A stretch of DNA of 64,000 nucleotides from Peptoniphilus obesi ph1 (GTDB lineage Bacteria > Bacillota > Clostridia > Tissierellales > Peptoniphilaceae), in NCBI RefSeq assembly GCF_000311865.1, contig NZ_HE978580.1, forward strand, positions 307,865-371,864, given 5' to 3'. Numbering within the stretch: position 1 is the stretch's first letter; each line of letters opens with the position of its first letter. Below are positions 25,572 to 34,673 of the stretch, piece by piece. The notes under the pieces are model-generated. The model was not told the DNA's origin. It worked only from the letters and a program-made list of their open reading frames with translations, and searched no databases. The position numbers and the translations under genes were made by a program.

Positions 25572-28267
25572 TAAAATCTTGCCTCCCTCAACATACTTTT
25601 AAAAGTATTTTCATCATAAGATCCATCCAAACTTGTGAAATTTCCTGATAAAATCCTGTCAATCAATTCTTTAATTTTAATTTTTACTTGGTCTATAAAT
25701 TCTTCCATTTCTTCTGGACTTAAGGCTCTTTTACTTTTAGTGTTTTCATCTTTTAATAATAAGGCTGTCCTGTAACTAGCAGCTCTTATTATTCCATACC
25801 TCAATTCCTTGGTGTTCTCAATCGCCATCATATATATCGGCATCTGAAAAGACTTAAATTCTTCAACGCTCTTTGTGCTTGGAGCAGTTGAACTCTTGTA
25901 ATCAGTTATGATTTTTAGACCCTGACTGTCGTCTATTCTGTCAATTCTGCCCTTGATTTTTATGCCTTCAATCTCAAGTTCAAAAGGCATTTCAAAACTT
26001 TCTGGTTGATTGTCTTTTCTAGTTTCAAGATCCATTTTTATAAATTTTTCTAAATTATCATAAGTATTTTCAAAAAATATCCTATCTAAAACTAGGCCAG
26101 TTTCTATGTCCCTGTCAAAAATATCTCTTATATTTCTTACAATCAATTTTTTTAGGTATTCTTGGTCCATAGAATCCTTATTGATCTTAAAATAGTCTTC
26201 TAAAACCCTGTGGAATAAATTTCCCATGTCTATATATTCTTGGGCTTTTTCTTCCAATTCTTCTATGCCAACTAGTCTAGAATATAAAAATCCGTAGCTA
26301 GATCTTATGTAGGCATCAAAATCAGTTGCGTGAAAGTCCCTATTTGCAACTAAATCTTTAATAATTACCAGACTGTCTGAATCTAAATTTATGGAATTAT
26401 CTATTTTTCTTTTTTCTTCATTATATATTTTTTCATTTATATTTTTAAAATCAGAATATTTATAGTATTGAGCAAATTTCCCTTTATCAAGTTTTTTAGA
26501 TTTTAAATCTGAAATTATAGAAAATCCCAGCTCATTTACAGAAGATATTTGGTCCAAGCTTATTTTTTCAATATTTTGAAAGATAGATAGAAGAACTGAA
26601 AAATCATTGCTATCTTTTATAGTTAAAATATAGGCAAGTTCTGAATTTACTAGCAATTTTATCAATCTCAAAAGTGAAGATTGGTAGACATCTTCTTCAT
26701 CTAAATATTCAAAAGAAAGTTTTTCCAAAATTTGCTTGTTTTTAGGATTAAAAATCGGATCATTCCTCTTATAATTAGGATAATTTAAATCCAAACCTTC
26801 CAAGATTAGCTTCTTAAATCTCACACAAAGACTTTGGTCTATTTGATAAATACTCGGATCATAATAATTCTTTTCATAAATTTCTATATTGTCTAGGCTG
26901 TCCTCAAGCATTTCTATATAGGACTTTATGTCAATTCGTCCAAAATACTTGTCATATTTTTTAAAAATATCCAATATGCTTTTTATCTTGCCGATAACTT
27001 TATTGTTGACCAAAAAAAGTTCCTTGTCCTGATTTTCTTCATATATTTCTGCAACTCTATCACTAGCAGAAGTCATCAAATCTTCTATTATTTCAGAATA
27101 ATTTTTAAAAGTGGACTTATTCTCAAATTTTTCATCTAGCTTTTTCATGCTCTCATAGAAAATATCTGGACCTATATATCTTAGTTCTACTGATTTTCTA
27201 GTTTTTTCATATAAATCTTGGTAATTTTTAAAATCAAAATTTTTAAATTCCTCAACTAGATAATTATTATCACTAAGTATCGGAAAATAAACTAGGTCCA
27301 GCCTTTTTAATAAATTAGTCCTAGATCCATTTGCCATATATTTTAATAAAACAATTAACTCTTTTACAATTTTTACAGAAAGTGCATTGTCGGCTTGTCC
27401 ATTTATTCTTATGTCTTCTAAGCCCAAATATTCCTTAAAGTCCAAGCTTGAAGATGAGAAATTAACAAGGTCTATATCCTGAACATTTTTCTTGATTAAT
27501 TTTATTAGCTGCCTATCTCTTAAATACTTGTTGTCACTTTCTAGTATTTTTATTTTATTAGATAATTTATCTAATAATTCTTCCTTATTATTTTCTCGAT
27601 ATAAATTTTCTTCTTCAAAACCAAGTTCTTTTAACTTATTTATTAACTTGTCATTGAAAAAATAGTCATTTATGTAATAAGGAATATTTACAAGAGTGTC
27701 TATTTCTTTAAAATCATTTTTTATTAAGTCAAAGTCTAGATTTTTTATTGAGAAAAATCCGTCTATAATTACTAAATCTAAATCTTCTTTTATTGGAAAA
27801 TTTTCCAAAAGGTCTGTTAAATTATGCTTATCTAAAAAGTCGAGATAGTCCTTATAAATCAAGAGAAGCTCATCAAAAAATGGATCTTCACTAGCTTCTA
27901 ATTTTATTTGGTCTTCTCTGGCCTTTCTAATAAAATTTAGAAGTTCATCCACCATGCCTGAGCTATTTTTAATATATTTATAATTATTAGACTGAAGATT
28001 TTCATATAAAAATCTTTTAAGCATATTTTTATCCATACTCTTCTTATTTAAGTTCGTATTTCTAAATGAATCGAAGGTAAAAAACTTTAGATCGCTGATG
28101 ACAGATAATTTGTCTAAATATTCATTCCTTTTTGATTCAAGAGCAAAAGTTGAGGGCATTATATAGGCGATTTTTTTGCCCTCATCTATATATTTTTTTA
28201 CTAAATCAAAGATAAAATCTCCATTAGAATCTATACTAGATTTGTATACTTTTTTTAATGCGGTCAA
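25571..28267 (-). CDS. addB: AddB-like nuclease subunit without iron-sulfur cysteines
   Basis: Partner of AddA, about 898 residues. The N-terminal half resembles the inactive helicase of AddB/RexB, and no Walker A is visible. The C-terminal PD-(D/E)XK nuclease is intact: GNLFHRVLEDYF, GRIDRIDD and KIITDYKSS. The whole protein has a single Cys, so the four-Cys Fe-S cluster of Bacillus AddB cannot form; the first Cys position reads YIRSSYGF. The start at 28267 (TTG) has GGAGAGG 6 nt upstream; a TTG at 28282 is possible. Its 5' end overlaps the pseudouridine synthase by 32-47 nt. Confidence 0.85.
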   Translation of the reverse strand: MTALKKVYKSSIDSNGDFIFDLVKKYIDEGKKIAYIMPSTFALESKRNEYLDKLSVISDLKFFTFDSFRNTNLNKKSMDKNMLKRFLYENLQSNNYKYIKNSSGMVDELLNFIRKAREDQIKLEASEDPFFDELLLIYKDYLDFLDKHNLTDLLENFPIKEDLDLVIIDGFFSIKNLDFDLIKNDFKEIDTLVNIPYYINDYFFNDKLINKLKELGFEEENLYRENNKEELLDKLSNKIKILESDNKYLRDRQLIKLIKKNVQDIDLVNFSSSSLDFKEYLGLEDIRINGQADNALSVKIVKELIVLLKYMANGSRTNLLKRLDLVYFPILSDNNYLVEEFKNFDFKNYQDLYEKTRKSVELRYIGPDIFYESMKKLDEKFENKSTFKNYSEIIEDLMTSASDRVAEIYEENQDKELFLVNNKVIGKIKSILDIFKKYDKYFGRIDIKSYIEMLEDSLDNIEIYEKNYYDPSIYQIDQSLCVRFKKLILEGLDLNYPNYKRNDPIFNPKNKQILEKLSFEYLDEEDVYQSSLLRLIKLLVNSELAYILTIKDSNDFSVLLSIFQNIEKISLDQISSVNELGFSIISDLKSKKLDKGKFAQYYKYSDFKNINEKIYNEEKRKIDNSINLDSDSLVIIKDLVANRDFHATDFDAYIRSSYGFLYSRLVGIEELEEKAQEYIDMGNLFHRVLEDYFKINKDSMDQEYLKKLIVRNIRDIFDRDIETGLVLDRIFFENTYDNLEKFIKMDLETRKDNQPESFEMPFELEIEGIKIKGRIDRIDDSQGLKIITDYKSSTAPSTKSVEEFKSFQMPIYMMAIENTKELRYGIIRAASYRTALLLKDENTKSKRALSPEEMEEFIDQVKIKIKELIDRILSGNFTSLDGSYDENTFKSMLREARF

Positions 28268-29240
28268 TAATATCCTCTCCAAAAATATCTTTTAATATCT
28301 CTTCTTCTTTTTTAGGTAACTTTGAAAAGAAAGTCTTGTTATTTAAATATGAAAGTTCATCATCAAAATTCTTAAATTTTATAGCTATATTGTGAAGAAA
28401 TTGACTTCTATAGCCGTATCTTTTTAAAAATTCTTGGTTAAGATTTCTGTCTCCATATTTGTTATCTCCAACTATGGGATAAGATCTCTTTTTTAAAACT
28501 GTTCTTATTTGATGAGTCCTGCCAGTTATTAATTCAACCCTTAGTAAAGAGTATTTTCCGTTGCCATAAATCTTTTTAAAACTGGTTAAAGATTCTTTTG
28601 AATCTTCTTTATAGTCATTTGTAGATTTCACCACATTGTTTTTGGTCTTTTTTAAATATGACTTATCAAAAAATTCATCTGGACAATTGCCCTTAACTAG
28701 GCAGATATAATACTTATCTAAGTCATTAGCTTTTATTTTTTCATTTATTAGTCTAAGACTTTTTGCATTTTTTGCCCCGATTAATATCCCCGATGTATTC
28801 CTGTCTAATCTGTTTGAAATGGCTGGTCTAAAAGATTTTTCTAACCTTGGTTTATATTCATCTTTTGCAATCAAATAATCAACCATCATATCCAACATAT
28901 TTTTTTGAAAATTTTTTTGATCATTGTGAGATAAAATCCCCGCTTTTTTATCCATTAAAATTATATTTTCATCTTCATAAATAACATCTGGAAAGTTGTT
29001 TGATCTCTTTTTTATATCATTTCTTGTGAATTTCTCTATTGTTTCATCGCTAAAGTAGATTTTTATAGAATCACCATCTTCTAAAATTTGGTCATTCTTT
29101 GCTTTTTTATCATTAACAACTATATTTTTCTTCCTAATTGATTTATATATAAATGATAAGGAGGCTTTTTTTAGAAATTTTTTCAAAAATCTATCCAATC
29201 TTTGCCCTGCATCATTTTCATTTATTTTTATTTCTTGCAT
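28236..29240 (-). CDS. RluA-family pseudouridine synthase
   Basis: Modifies uridine to pseudouridine in rRNA or tRNA; 334 residues, cytoplasmic. An N-terminal S4 RNA-binding domain (INENDAGQRLDRFLKKF onward, about 5-60) precedes the catalytic domain with the NRLDRNTSGILIG motif, whose Asp is the nucleophile, and TGRTHQIRTVL. S4 plus this catalytic type fits RluC/RluD rather than RluA proper; the target site is not predictable. It is the first gene of the operon with addB, addA and copA, and overlaps addB. Confidence 0.92.
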   Translation of the reverse strand: MQEIKINENDAGQRLDRFLKKFLKKASLSFIYKSIRKKNIVVNDKKAKNDQILEDGDSIKIYFSDETIEKFTRNDIKKRSNNFPDVIYEDENIILMDKKAGILSHNDQKNFQKNMLDMMVDYLIAKDEYKPRLEKSFRPAISNRLDRNTSGILIGAKNAKSLRLINEKIKANDLDKYYICLVKGNCPDEFFDKSYLKKTKNNVVKSTNDYKEDSKESLTSFKKIYGNGKYSLLRVELITGRTHQIRTVLKKRSYPIVGDNKYGDRNLNQEFLKRYGYRSQFLHNIAIKFKNFDDELSYLNNKTFFSKLPKKEEEILKDIFGEDIIDRIKKSIQI

Positions 29241-29352
29241 TCTTTCACTCTTCCTTAACTAATTTCTCATCTCGCCTTTATCCCAATATTATTGCAAAAT
29301 CTACAAAAATGATATATATTTGTAGTAAATTAAATAGAAATGAGGTTCTTAT

Positions 29353-30015
29353 TTGAAGTTTTTATATAACATAGTTGATTTTATTCTAAAAATCCTTAAT
29401 ATTCTTTTGGCTATATTCATTATAGGCTTTTTGTGTCTAATTATAAAATGGAAATCTGATACTTTGTTTTTAGAAAGCATTTCAGATACATCAATTAAAT
29501 TTAGTCTCTTTGATGAATTTTCAAAAACTAAAAAAGATATACTTGCACAAGTTTCTGACCAAGAAACAGATAGCGTAAAAGAAATAATAGAAGTTGAACA
29601 AAATTATATTAAGGTCAACATAGGAAAAGATCAAAGCATTGATCAAATAGCTGATGAGCTTTTATCTAAAAGACTTATGACTGACAAGGCTGCTTTTAAA
29701 GCTCTAGTCCATGATATGGGTCTTGAAAGTAAATTTAAGCCTGGTACATACAATATTGAAGGCGGCACAAAGATAAAAGATACAGTTTTAAAATTAACTG
29801 GCAGTGTGGAAAAAGAATATACTATTAAAATTGAAGAAAATGATGATGGATTTAAGGTTGGTAAAAAATTAGAAGAAGCAGGCGTTATAGAATCTGGCCA
29901 AACTTTTGTTAAAGAGTTGAGTGATAGAAAACTTTACTACAGTGTAAAGCCTGGCGAACACAAAATTGTAACACCAATCAGAGATTCAAAATTGATAGAA
30001 GAATTAACAAAGTAA
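29353..30015 (+). CDS. MltG-like membrane protein lacking the transglycosylase domain
   Basis: A 220-residue protein with one N-terminal membrane helix (about 11-33) and an extracytoplasmic remainder. Two repeats (about 88-152 and 160-218) resemble the LysM-like N-terminal domain of MltG/YceG: IDQIADELLSKRLM...KFKPGTYNIEGG and KVGKKLEEAGVI...SVKPGEHKI. The catalytic lytic-transglycosylase domain is absent and no second gene supplies it. Start is TTG at 29353 with GAGG 7-8 nt upstream; no ATG lies in frame before residue 90. A peptidoglycan-binding or regulatory role is possible but unproven. Confidence 0.75.
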   Translation: MKFLYNIVDFILKILNILLAIFIIGFLCLIIKWKSDTLFLESISDTSIKFSLFDEFSKTKKDILAQVSDQETDSVKEIIEVEQNYIKVNIGKDQSIDQIADELLSKRLMTDKAAFKALVHDMGLESKFKPGTYNIEGGTKIKDTVLKLTGSVEKEYTIKIEENDDGFKVGKKLEEAGVIESGQTFVKELSDRKLYYSVKPGEHKIVTPIRDSKLIEELTK

Positions 30016-30021
30016 ATTAAA

Positions 30022-30060
30022 AAACTCACTATTTTTTTACAATAGTGAGTTTCTTTTTTT
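30022..30060. terminator. Bidirectional terminator between the MltG-like gene and the ABC exporter
   Basis: AAACTCACTAT (30022-30032) pairs with ATAGTGAGTTT (30042-30052). T-rich tail on the right, A-rich on the left. Confidence 0.85.
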
Positions 30061-31812
30061 CTATTTTACATCCAAGAGTCCGCCCTTGGTATAAAGCTCG
30101 TAGTAGTAAGCCTTTTTATCCATAAGGTCTTTATGCTTTCCTCTTTCAACAATTTCTTTGTCTTTCATAACTATAATTTCATCTGCATTTTGAACAGTTG
30201 TCAGTCTATGAGCAATTGATATTGTTGTTCTTCCTTTAGCAAGTTTTTCTAAAGATTTTTGAACTACTTCTTCTGATTTATTATCTAGGGCAGAAGTCGC
30301 TTCATCAAGTATTAAAATACTTGGATTTTTTAAAAATACCCTTGCTATAGATATTCTTTGTTTTTGTCCACCAGAAAGTTTTACCCCTCTTTCTCCTACA
30401 TAGGTTTCAAATTTTTGGTCTAACTTTTCAATAAATTCCATAGCTCCTGCAAGCTCAGCAGCTTTTACAACTTCTTCATCGCTTGCACTAGGTTTTCCAT
30501 ATCTTATATTTTCCATAACTGTTCCAGAAAATAAATACACATCTTGTTGCATGATACCAATGTTTTCTCTTAGGGATTTTAAAGTTACATCTCTTACATC
30601 TTTTCCATCAACTAAAAGTTCTCCAGCATTCACATCATAAAATCTTGGTATTAAATTACAAACTGTTGTCTTTCCTGCTCCGCTCGGTCCAACAATCGCT
30701 ATATTTTCTCCAGCCTTAATTTTTAAATTAAAGTCTCTTAATATATAAGGTAAATCTTTTTCATATCTAAAACTTACATTTTTAAATTCTATATCGCCTT
30801 TAACATTTCCTATATCAATTGCATCTTCCTTGTCTTTGATTTCTGATTCTATTTCCATAATTTCAGAAAATCTTTCAACAGCTGTTATGCCCTTTTGGAA
30901 TTGCTCTGTAAATTCAACAATCCTTCTTACAGTTGCAAGAAGTGATGTTATATACATTACATAGGCTATCATGTCTCCTGCTTCAATTTGGCCTTCTATC
31001 ATAAAGTAGCCACCAAGTATTATTAATAGCAGATACATTATCCCATCAAATAACTTTGTTACTACTGTAAAACCAGCAAGAGCTTTATAAAATACATTTT
31101 TTACAGATAAAAGCTTCACATTTTCATCATCAAACTTTTCTGATTCTATATCTTCATTGGCAAAACTTTTTACAACCCTGATCCCTAAAAGTGAATCTTG
31201 GATTGATGAGTTGAAATCTCCAATGCTAACCCTTTGCTGCTTCTGTGCCTGCTTCATTTTTTTATTATATTTTGATGCAAATATCATCATTATAGGTATA
31301 AATGCGTAGATTATTAAAGTCATCTTCAAATTTATACGACTTAATATGACAAATGAAAATATTATTTTTATACCACCAATAAAATATTCTTCTGGTCCAT
31401 GGTGGCAAAATTCTGTAAGATCTGCAAGGTCATTTGTTATTCTTGACATAAGACTTCCGATCCTAGTTTCATTGTAAAATGAATCACTTAAACCTTGTAG
31501 GTGGTTATATAGATCAGATCTCATATCATTTTCAATTTTTGCCCCCATCATATGACCAATACTTGCCATGTAATAAGAAGCTATAAGTTCAATAACTTTT
31601 AATCCCACAAAAATAAGTGCCAGTCTTAAAACTAACTCCATAGTTAATGATTCATAATCATTCATACCAACATTTGTTAAATGTCTAAGTATAATAGGTA
31701 AAATCATTTCTGCTGCAGTTGTAAATCCAGCACAAAGTAAATCTATAAATAATATATTTTTATATCTTTTAAAATAAGGAAACATCTTTTTTATAAACAT
31801 TCTTTTTCCCAT
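30061..31812 (-). CDS. ABC exporter, fused permease-ATPase
   Basis: A half-transporter of 583 residues: six membrane helices (about 15-310) followed by the nucleotide-binding domain. Walker A is GPSGAGKTT (near 373), the Q loop IGIMQQDVYLFSG, signature LSGGQKQR and Walker B ILILDEATSALD are all canonical. It belongs to the MsbA/LmrA-type multidrug and lipid exporter group and should act as a homodimer, since no partner half is adjacent. The cargo is unknown. It is divergent from murJ and ends in a shared terminator. Confidence 0.9.
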   Translation of the reverse strand: MGKRMFIKKMFPYFKRYKNILFIDLLCAGFTTAAEMILPIILRHLTNVGMNDYESLTMELVLRLALIFVGLKVIELIASYYMASIGHMMGAKIENDMRSDLYNHLQGLSDSFYNETRIGSLMSRITNDLADLTEFCHHGPEEYFIGGIKIIFSFVILSRINLKMTLIIYAFIPIMMIFASKYNKKMKQAQKQQRVSIGDFNSSIQDSLLGIRVVKSFANEDIESEKFDDENVKLLSVKNVFYKALAGFTVVTKLFDGIMYLLLIILGGYFMIEGQIEAGDMIAYVMYITSLLATVRRIVEFTEQFQKGITAVERFSEIMEIESEIKDKEDAIDIGNVKGDIEFKNVSFRYEKDLPYILRDFNLKIKAGENIAIVGPSGAGKTTVCNLIPRFYDVNAGELLVDGKDVRDVTLKSLRENIGIMQQDVYLFSGTVMENIRYGKPSASDEEVVKAAELAGAMEFIEKLDQKFETYVGERGVKLSGGQKQRISIARVFLKNPSILILDEATSALDNKSEEVVQKSLEKLAKGRTTISIAHRLTTVQNADEIIVMKDKEIVERGKHKDLMDKKAYYYELYTKGGLLDVK

Positions 31813-31869
31813 CTCATCACCCAGATTTATTCTAACTTATAAAATATTTTATATCAATAGATCATGATA

Positions 31870-31898
31870 TTGACTTATATTTTTATAAAATATATACT
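31870..31898 (+). promoter_or_regulatory. Promoter of murJ
   Basis: TTGACT (31870-31875), 17-nt spacer, TATACT (31893-31898). An AGGAGG ribosome site follows and the ATG is at 31918, so the leader is very short. Confidence 0.82.
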
Positions 31899-31917
31899 TC
31901 TTTATTAGGAGGTAAAT

Positions 31918-33525
31918 ATGGAATCCACTAAAAAAATAGCTAGGTCAACCTTAGCTATCATATTATTTTCTTTAATTGGAAAAATTCTTGGCTTTTATAG
32001 AGAGGCCTTGCGTGCAGCAAAATTTGGTGCTACATCTGAAATGGATGCCTTTGTAGCTAGTCAATCTGCTACAACTGTTATTTCAGCCCTTATTACAGCT
32101 GCAATAGCAACTACATTCATTCCTTCTTTACAAAAAGCTGAAAGAGATCTTGGACATGATGAAAAACTTAACTTCACTAATAATATGCTATTTATAGTTT
32201 CTCTTGTTTCTATAGGAGTTGTAATTTTAGGAATTATATTTGCTCCATTTCTAGCATCTTTAGTGACACCGAAAGATAAACTTTCTCCAGAAATGCTTAA
32301 TCTTGTAACAAAATTAATTAGGGTAACTATTCCTGTAATTATCTTTTCTTCAATTGCTGGGGTTTTTACTGGATATCTACAATATGAGGGAAGATTTGCA
32401 GCTGCAGGAGCAATTGCAATTCCACTTAATCTTGTATTTATTTTTTACTTATTATTTCTAAGTCACAAGGGTGGCATAGTTGGTCTTTCTATTGCATCAG
32501 TTCTGGGTGTTCTTGCACAGATTTTATTTTTAATGCCAGATACTTTTAGGACGGGTTTTAAATTTAAACCAGCTTTAAATTTCTCAGATAAATATGTAAA
32601 AGAAGCAGCAATACTAGCTCTACCAATTCTTGTTTCTACAGCTATTAATGATGTAAATATAATCGTAAATAAAAGACTTGCTATGGGCATGGAAGTTGGA
32701 TCAACTACCATAATTGACTATGCTAATAAAATGAATGTAATGGTTCTTGGTGTGTTTATAACTGCTATAACGGCTATAATCTTTCCTGCCATGAGTAGGG
32801 CTTTTGGATCTGGAAACATGATTCAAGGAAAAAGAGTTATGAGTGCATCTGTAAAAACTGTTTTATTCTTAACAGTTCCAGCTACAGTTGGAATGTTTAT
32901 TCTTGCAAGACCAATAGTTGATATTGCATTTTTCTACGGAAAATTTACCCAACAAAATGCAATTGATACAACTGCAACTTTAAGATTTTATACTCTGGCA
33001 CTAATTTCGATATCGCTTAGCAATGTTTTAAACAGGGTCTACTATTCAATATCTGATACAAAGACTCCATTTTATATAGGCTTGATAAATGTCTTAATTA
33101 ATGTCGGCTTAAACGTTATGGTTGCCCATAAATTTGGAACTAGAGGACTAGCTTGTTCAGTAAGTATAGCAACAACAATTTCTGTTTTAGTATCTTTTGT
33201 CCTATTAAGAAAAAAAATCGGACATTTCGGTGCAAAAACATATATAAAAGCCTTGATAAAAACTCTAATGGCGTCATTTATCATGGCTCTGGTTGCACTT
33301 TTATATTATCCTATAGAAGAACTTGTACTTGCTAATGTTTCTTCTGTTGCCAGCACAAAAATATTAAAACTTATTATTTTATTAATTGTTACAGGCTTAG
33401 CTGCAACAGTTTATGGAATTTGTTTATATAAACTTGGTGTAAGAGAAATAAGAGATGTTGTTAAGATAGTTAAAAGAAAATTAAATAATAGAAAAGCAGA
33501 AAAACTAACTTCAAAAGAAAATTAA
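31918..33525 (+). CDS. murJ: Lipid II flippase MurJ
   Basis: Multispanning membrane protein (about 14 helices, 535 residues) of the MOP exporter superfamily that flips lipid II for peptidoglycan synthesis. The conserved N-terminus with GKILGFYREALRAAKFGA (about 21-38) contains the Arg essential in MurJ, and FFYGKFTQQNAIDT is also characteristic. The C-terminal tail is basic. The terminator hairpin begins inside the last codons. Monocistronic, divergent from an ABC exporter and convergent with the aromatic operon. Confidence 0.93.
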   Translation: MESTKKIARSTLAIILFSLIGKILGFYREALRAAKFGATSEMDAFVASQSATTVISALITAAIATTFIPSLQKAERDLGHDEKLNFTNNMLFIVSLVSIGVVILGIIFAPFLASLVTPKDKLSPEMLNLVTKLIRVTIPVIIFSSIAGVFTGYLQYEGRFAAAGAIAIPLNLVFIFYLLFLSHKGGIVGLSIASVLGVLAQILFLMPDTFRTGFKFKPALNFSDKYVKEAAILALPILVSTAINDVNIIVNKRLAMGMEVGSTTIIDYANKMNVMVLGVFITAITAIIFPAMSRAFGSGNMIQGKRVMSASVKTVLFLTVPATVGMFILARPIVDIAFFYGKFTQQNAIDTTATLRFYTLALISISLSNVLNRVYYSISDTKTPFYIGLINVLINVGLNVMVAHKFGTRGLACSVSIATTISVLVSFVLLRKKIGHFGAKTYIKALIKTLMASFIMALVALLYYPIEELVLANVSSVASTKILKLIILLIVTGLAATVYGICLYKLGVREIRDVVKIVKRKLNNRKAEKLTSKEN

Positions 33526-33548
33526 TTTCTTAGAAGTTAGTTTTTTTT
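33501..33548. terminator. Terminator shared by murJ and the aromatic operon
   Basis: AAAACTAACTTC (33501-33512, inside murJ) pairs with GAAGTTAGTTTT (33533-33544), followed by a T run. A-rich sequence on the left side lets it act also on the minus strand. Confidence 0.8.
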
Positions 33549-34176
33549 ATGGTATTCCTATATATTTTGTAAAAATTATTCCCTTGTATTTGGGGTCTGC
33601 TAAGTCTATTCCTTTTTTTAATTTGTGGAAAGTAATTGTCATATCAGCCTCTATGCAAGTTCCCATAATCTTTCCATCATTTGCATTTAAACCAGATGCA
33701 ATATCAACTGCAACTATATATTTTGCCTCATCATTTATAAGATCAATAAGTTCTTTATAAAATCCTTCAACATTTCTTGAAAGTCCAGTCCCAAATATGG
33801 CATCAATTAAAATTTTATCTTTAATATCATTTTTTAAATCATCATTTATTTTATCTAAAAAGATGGGATCTATTCCAAGTTTTAAAAGAATATCATAGTT
33901 TATTTTGCAATCCTTAGTCATCTTTTCTTTTTTACCGACCATATAAACTTTGACAGATTTTTTATTTAAAAATAAATGTCTAGCAATGGCAAGTCCATCA
34001 CCACCATTATTTCCAGTCGATGCAACAATTACAAATTCATTTGCTAAATCTTTAACTTGATTAAAAAATGCCATGGCAGCATTTTCCATTAAAACAATTG
34101 AAGGAATTTTATATTCTTCGATTGCTCTTTTATCCTCTAGCTTCATTTGGTCGCCAGATATGATTTCAAAATCCAT
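33547..34176 (-). CDS. nnrE: NAD(P)H-hydrate epimerase (YjeF N-terminal domain)
   Basis: Repairs damaged NAD(P)H by epimerising the hydrate. A stand-alone YjeF_N domain of 209 residues: the nucleotide-binding STGNNGGDGLAIARHL loop near 53-68 and the DAIFGTGLSR segment near 120-129 are intact. The companion dehydratase (YjeF C-terminal domain) is not fused and not in the window. It is the last gene of the long shikimate-PABA operon, 3 nt after the DNA glycosylase gene; the link to the pathway is probably only transcriptional. Confidence 0.9.
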   Translation of the reverse strand: MDFEIISGDQMKLEDKRAIEEYKIPSIVLMENAAMAFFNQVKDLANEFVIVASTGNNGGDGLAIARHLFLNKKSVKVYMVGKKEKMTKDCKINYDILLKLGIDPIFLDKINDDLKNDIKDKILIDAIFGTGLSRNVEGFYKELIDLINDEAKYIVAVDIASGLNANDGKIMGTCIEADMTITFHKLKKGIDLADPKYKGIIFTKYIGIP

Positions 34177-34179
34177 AAT

Positions 34180-34671
34180 TTACTCCTTGATAATTTCCCA
34201 AAAATCAAACAAGTCTTCCAGAGAATATCTAGCATTGGCAGGCGATGTGCTAGGAAGTTTAAAAGCATCCATTCCTAAATTTTTACTCTGATATTTTTTA
34301 TATAATTTATATGACAAACCGCCGTTGCAATAAATATTTTGAATATTAGCTTTTTTAATAATTTTTGAAAGATCAGTCGGTTCCACATTTTTTATACTCG
34401 AATCGCTCGAGCCTATGATATCGCACTTGTAAATTACATCCCACAAGGCAATTTGATGTCTGTGCAAAAATTCTTTTTTATCTTCTATTTTTTCTCCTAT
34501 ATCATCTTCAAAGATAAGAGATAAAAGTTTCCAAAACCTATTTTGCTTGTTACCATAGAAAAAACCATATTCTCTAGTTTTTACAGATGGAAAACTTCCC
34601 AAAATCAAAATCCTAGAATTTTCATCAAATTCTGCCTTCAAAGGATGGACTATTGTCTGATAATCTCCCAT
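34180..34671 (-). CDS. Hypoxanthine/uracil-type DNA glycosylase
   Basis: A 163-residue member of the uracil-DNA-glycosylase superfamily. The diagnostic GSFPSVKTREYGFFYG segment (about 26-41), QNRFW and the LPSTSPANARYS C-terminal motif match the hypoxanthine-DNA glycosylase group that removes deaminated bases. An intact active-site loop is visible, though base specificity cannot be assigned. It lies 2 nt downstream of pabC and 3 nt upstream of nnrE in the aromatic operon. Confidence 0.82.
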   Translation of the reverse strand: MGDYQTIVHPLKAEFDENSRILILGSFPSVKTREYGFFYGNKQNRFWKLLSLIFEDDIGEKIEDKKEFLHRHQIALWDVIYKCDIIGSSDSSIKNVEPTDLSKIIKKANIQNIYCNGGLSYKLYKKYQSKNLGMDAFKLPSTSPANARYSLEDLFDFWEIIKE

Positions 34672-34673
34672 GA

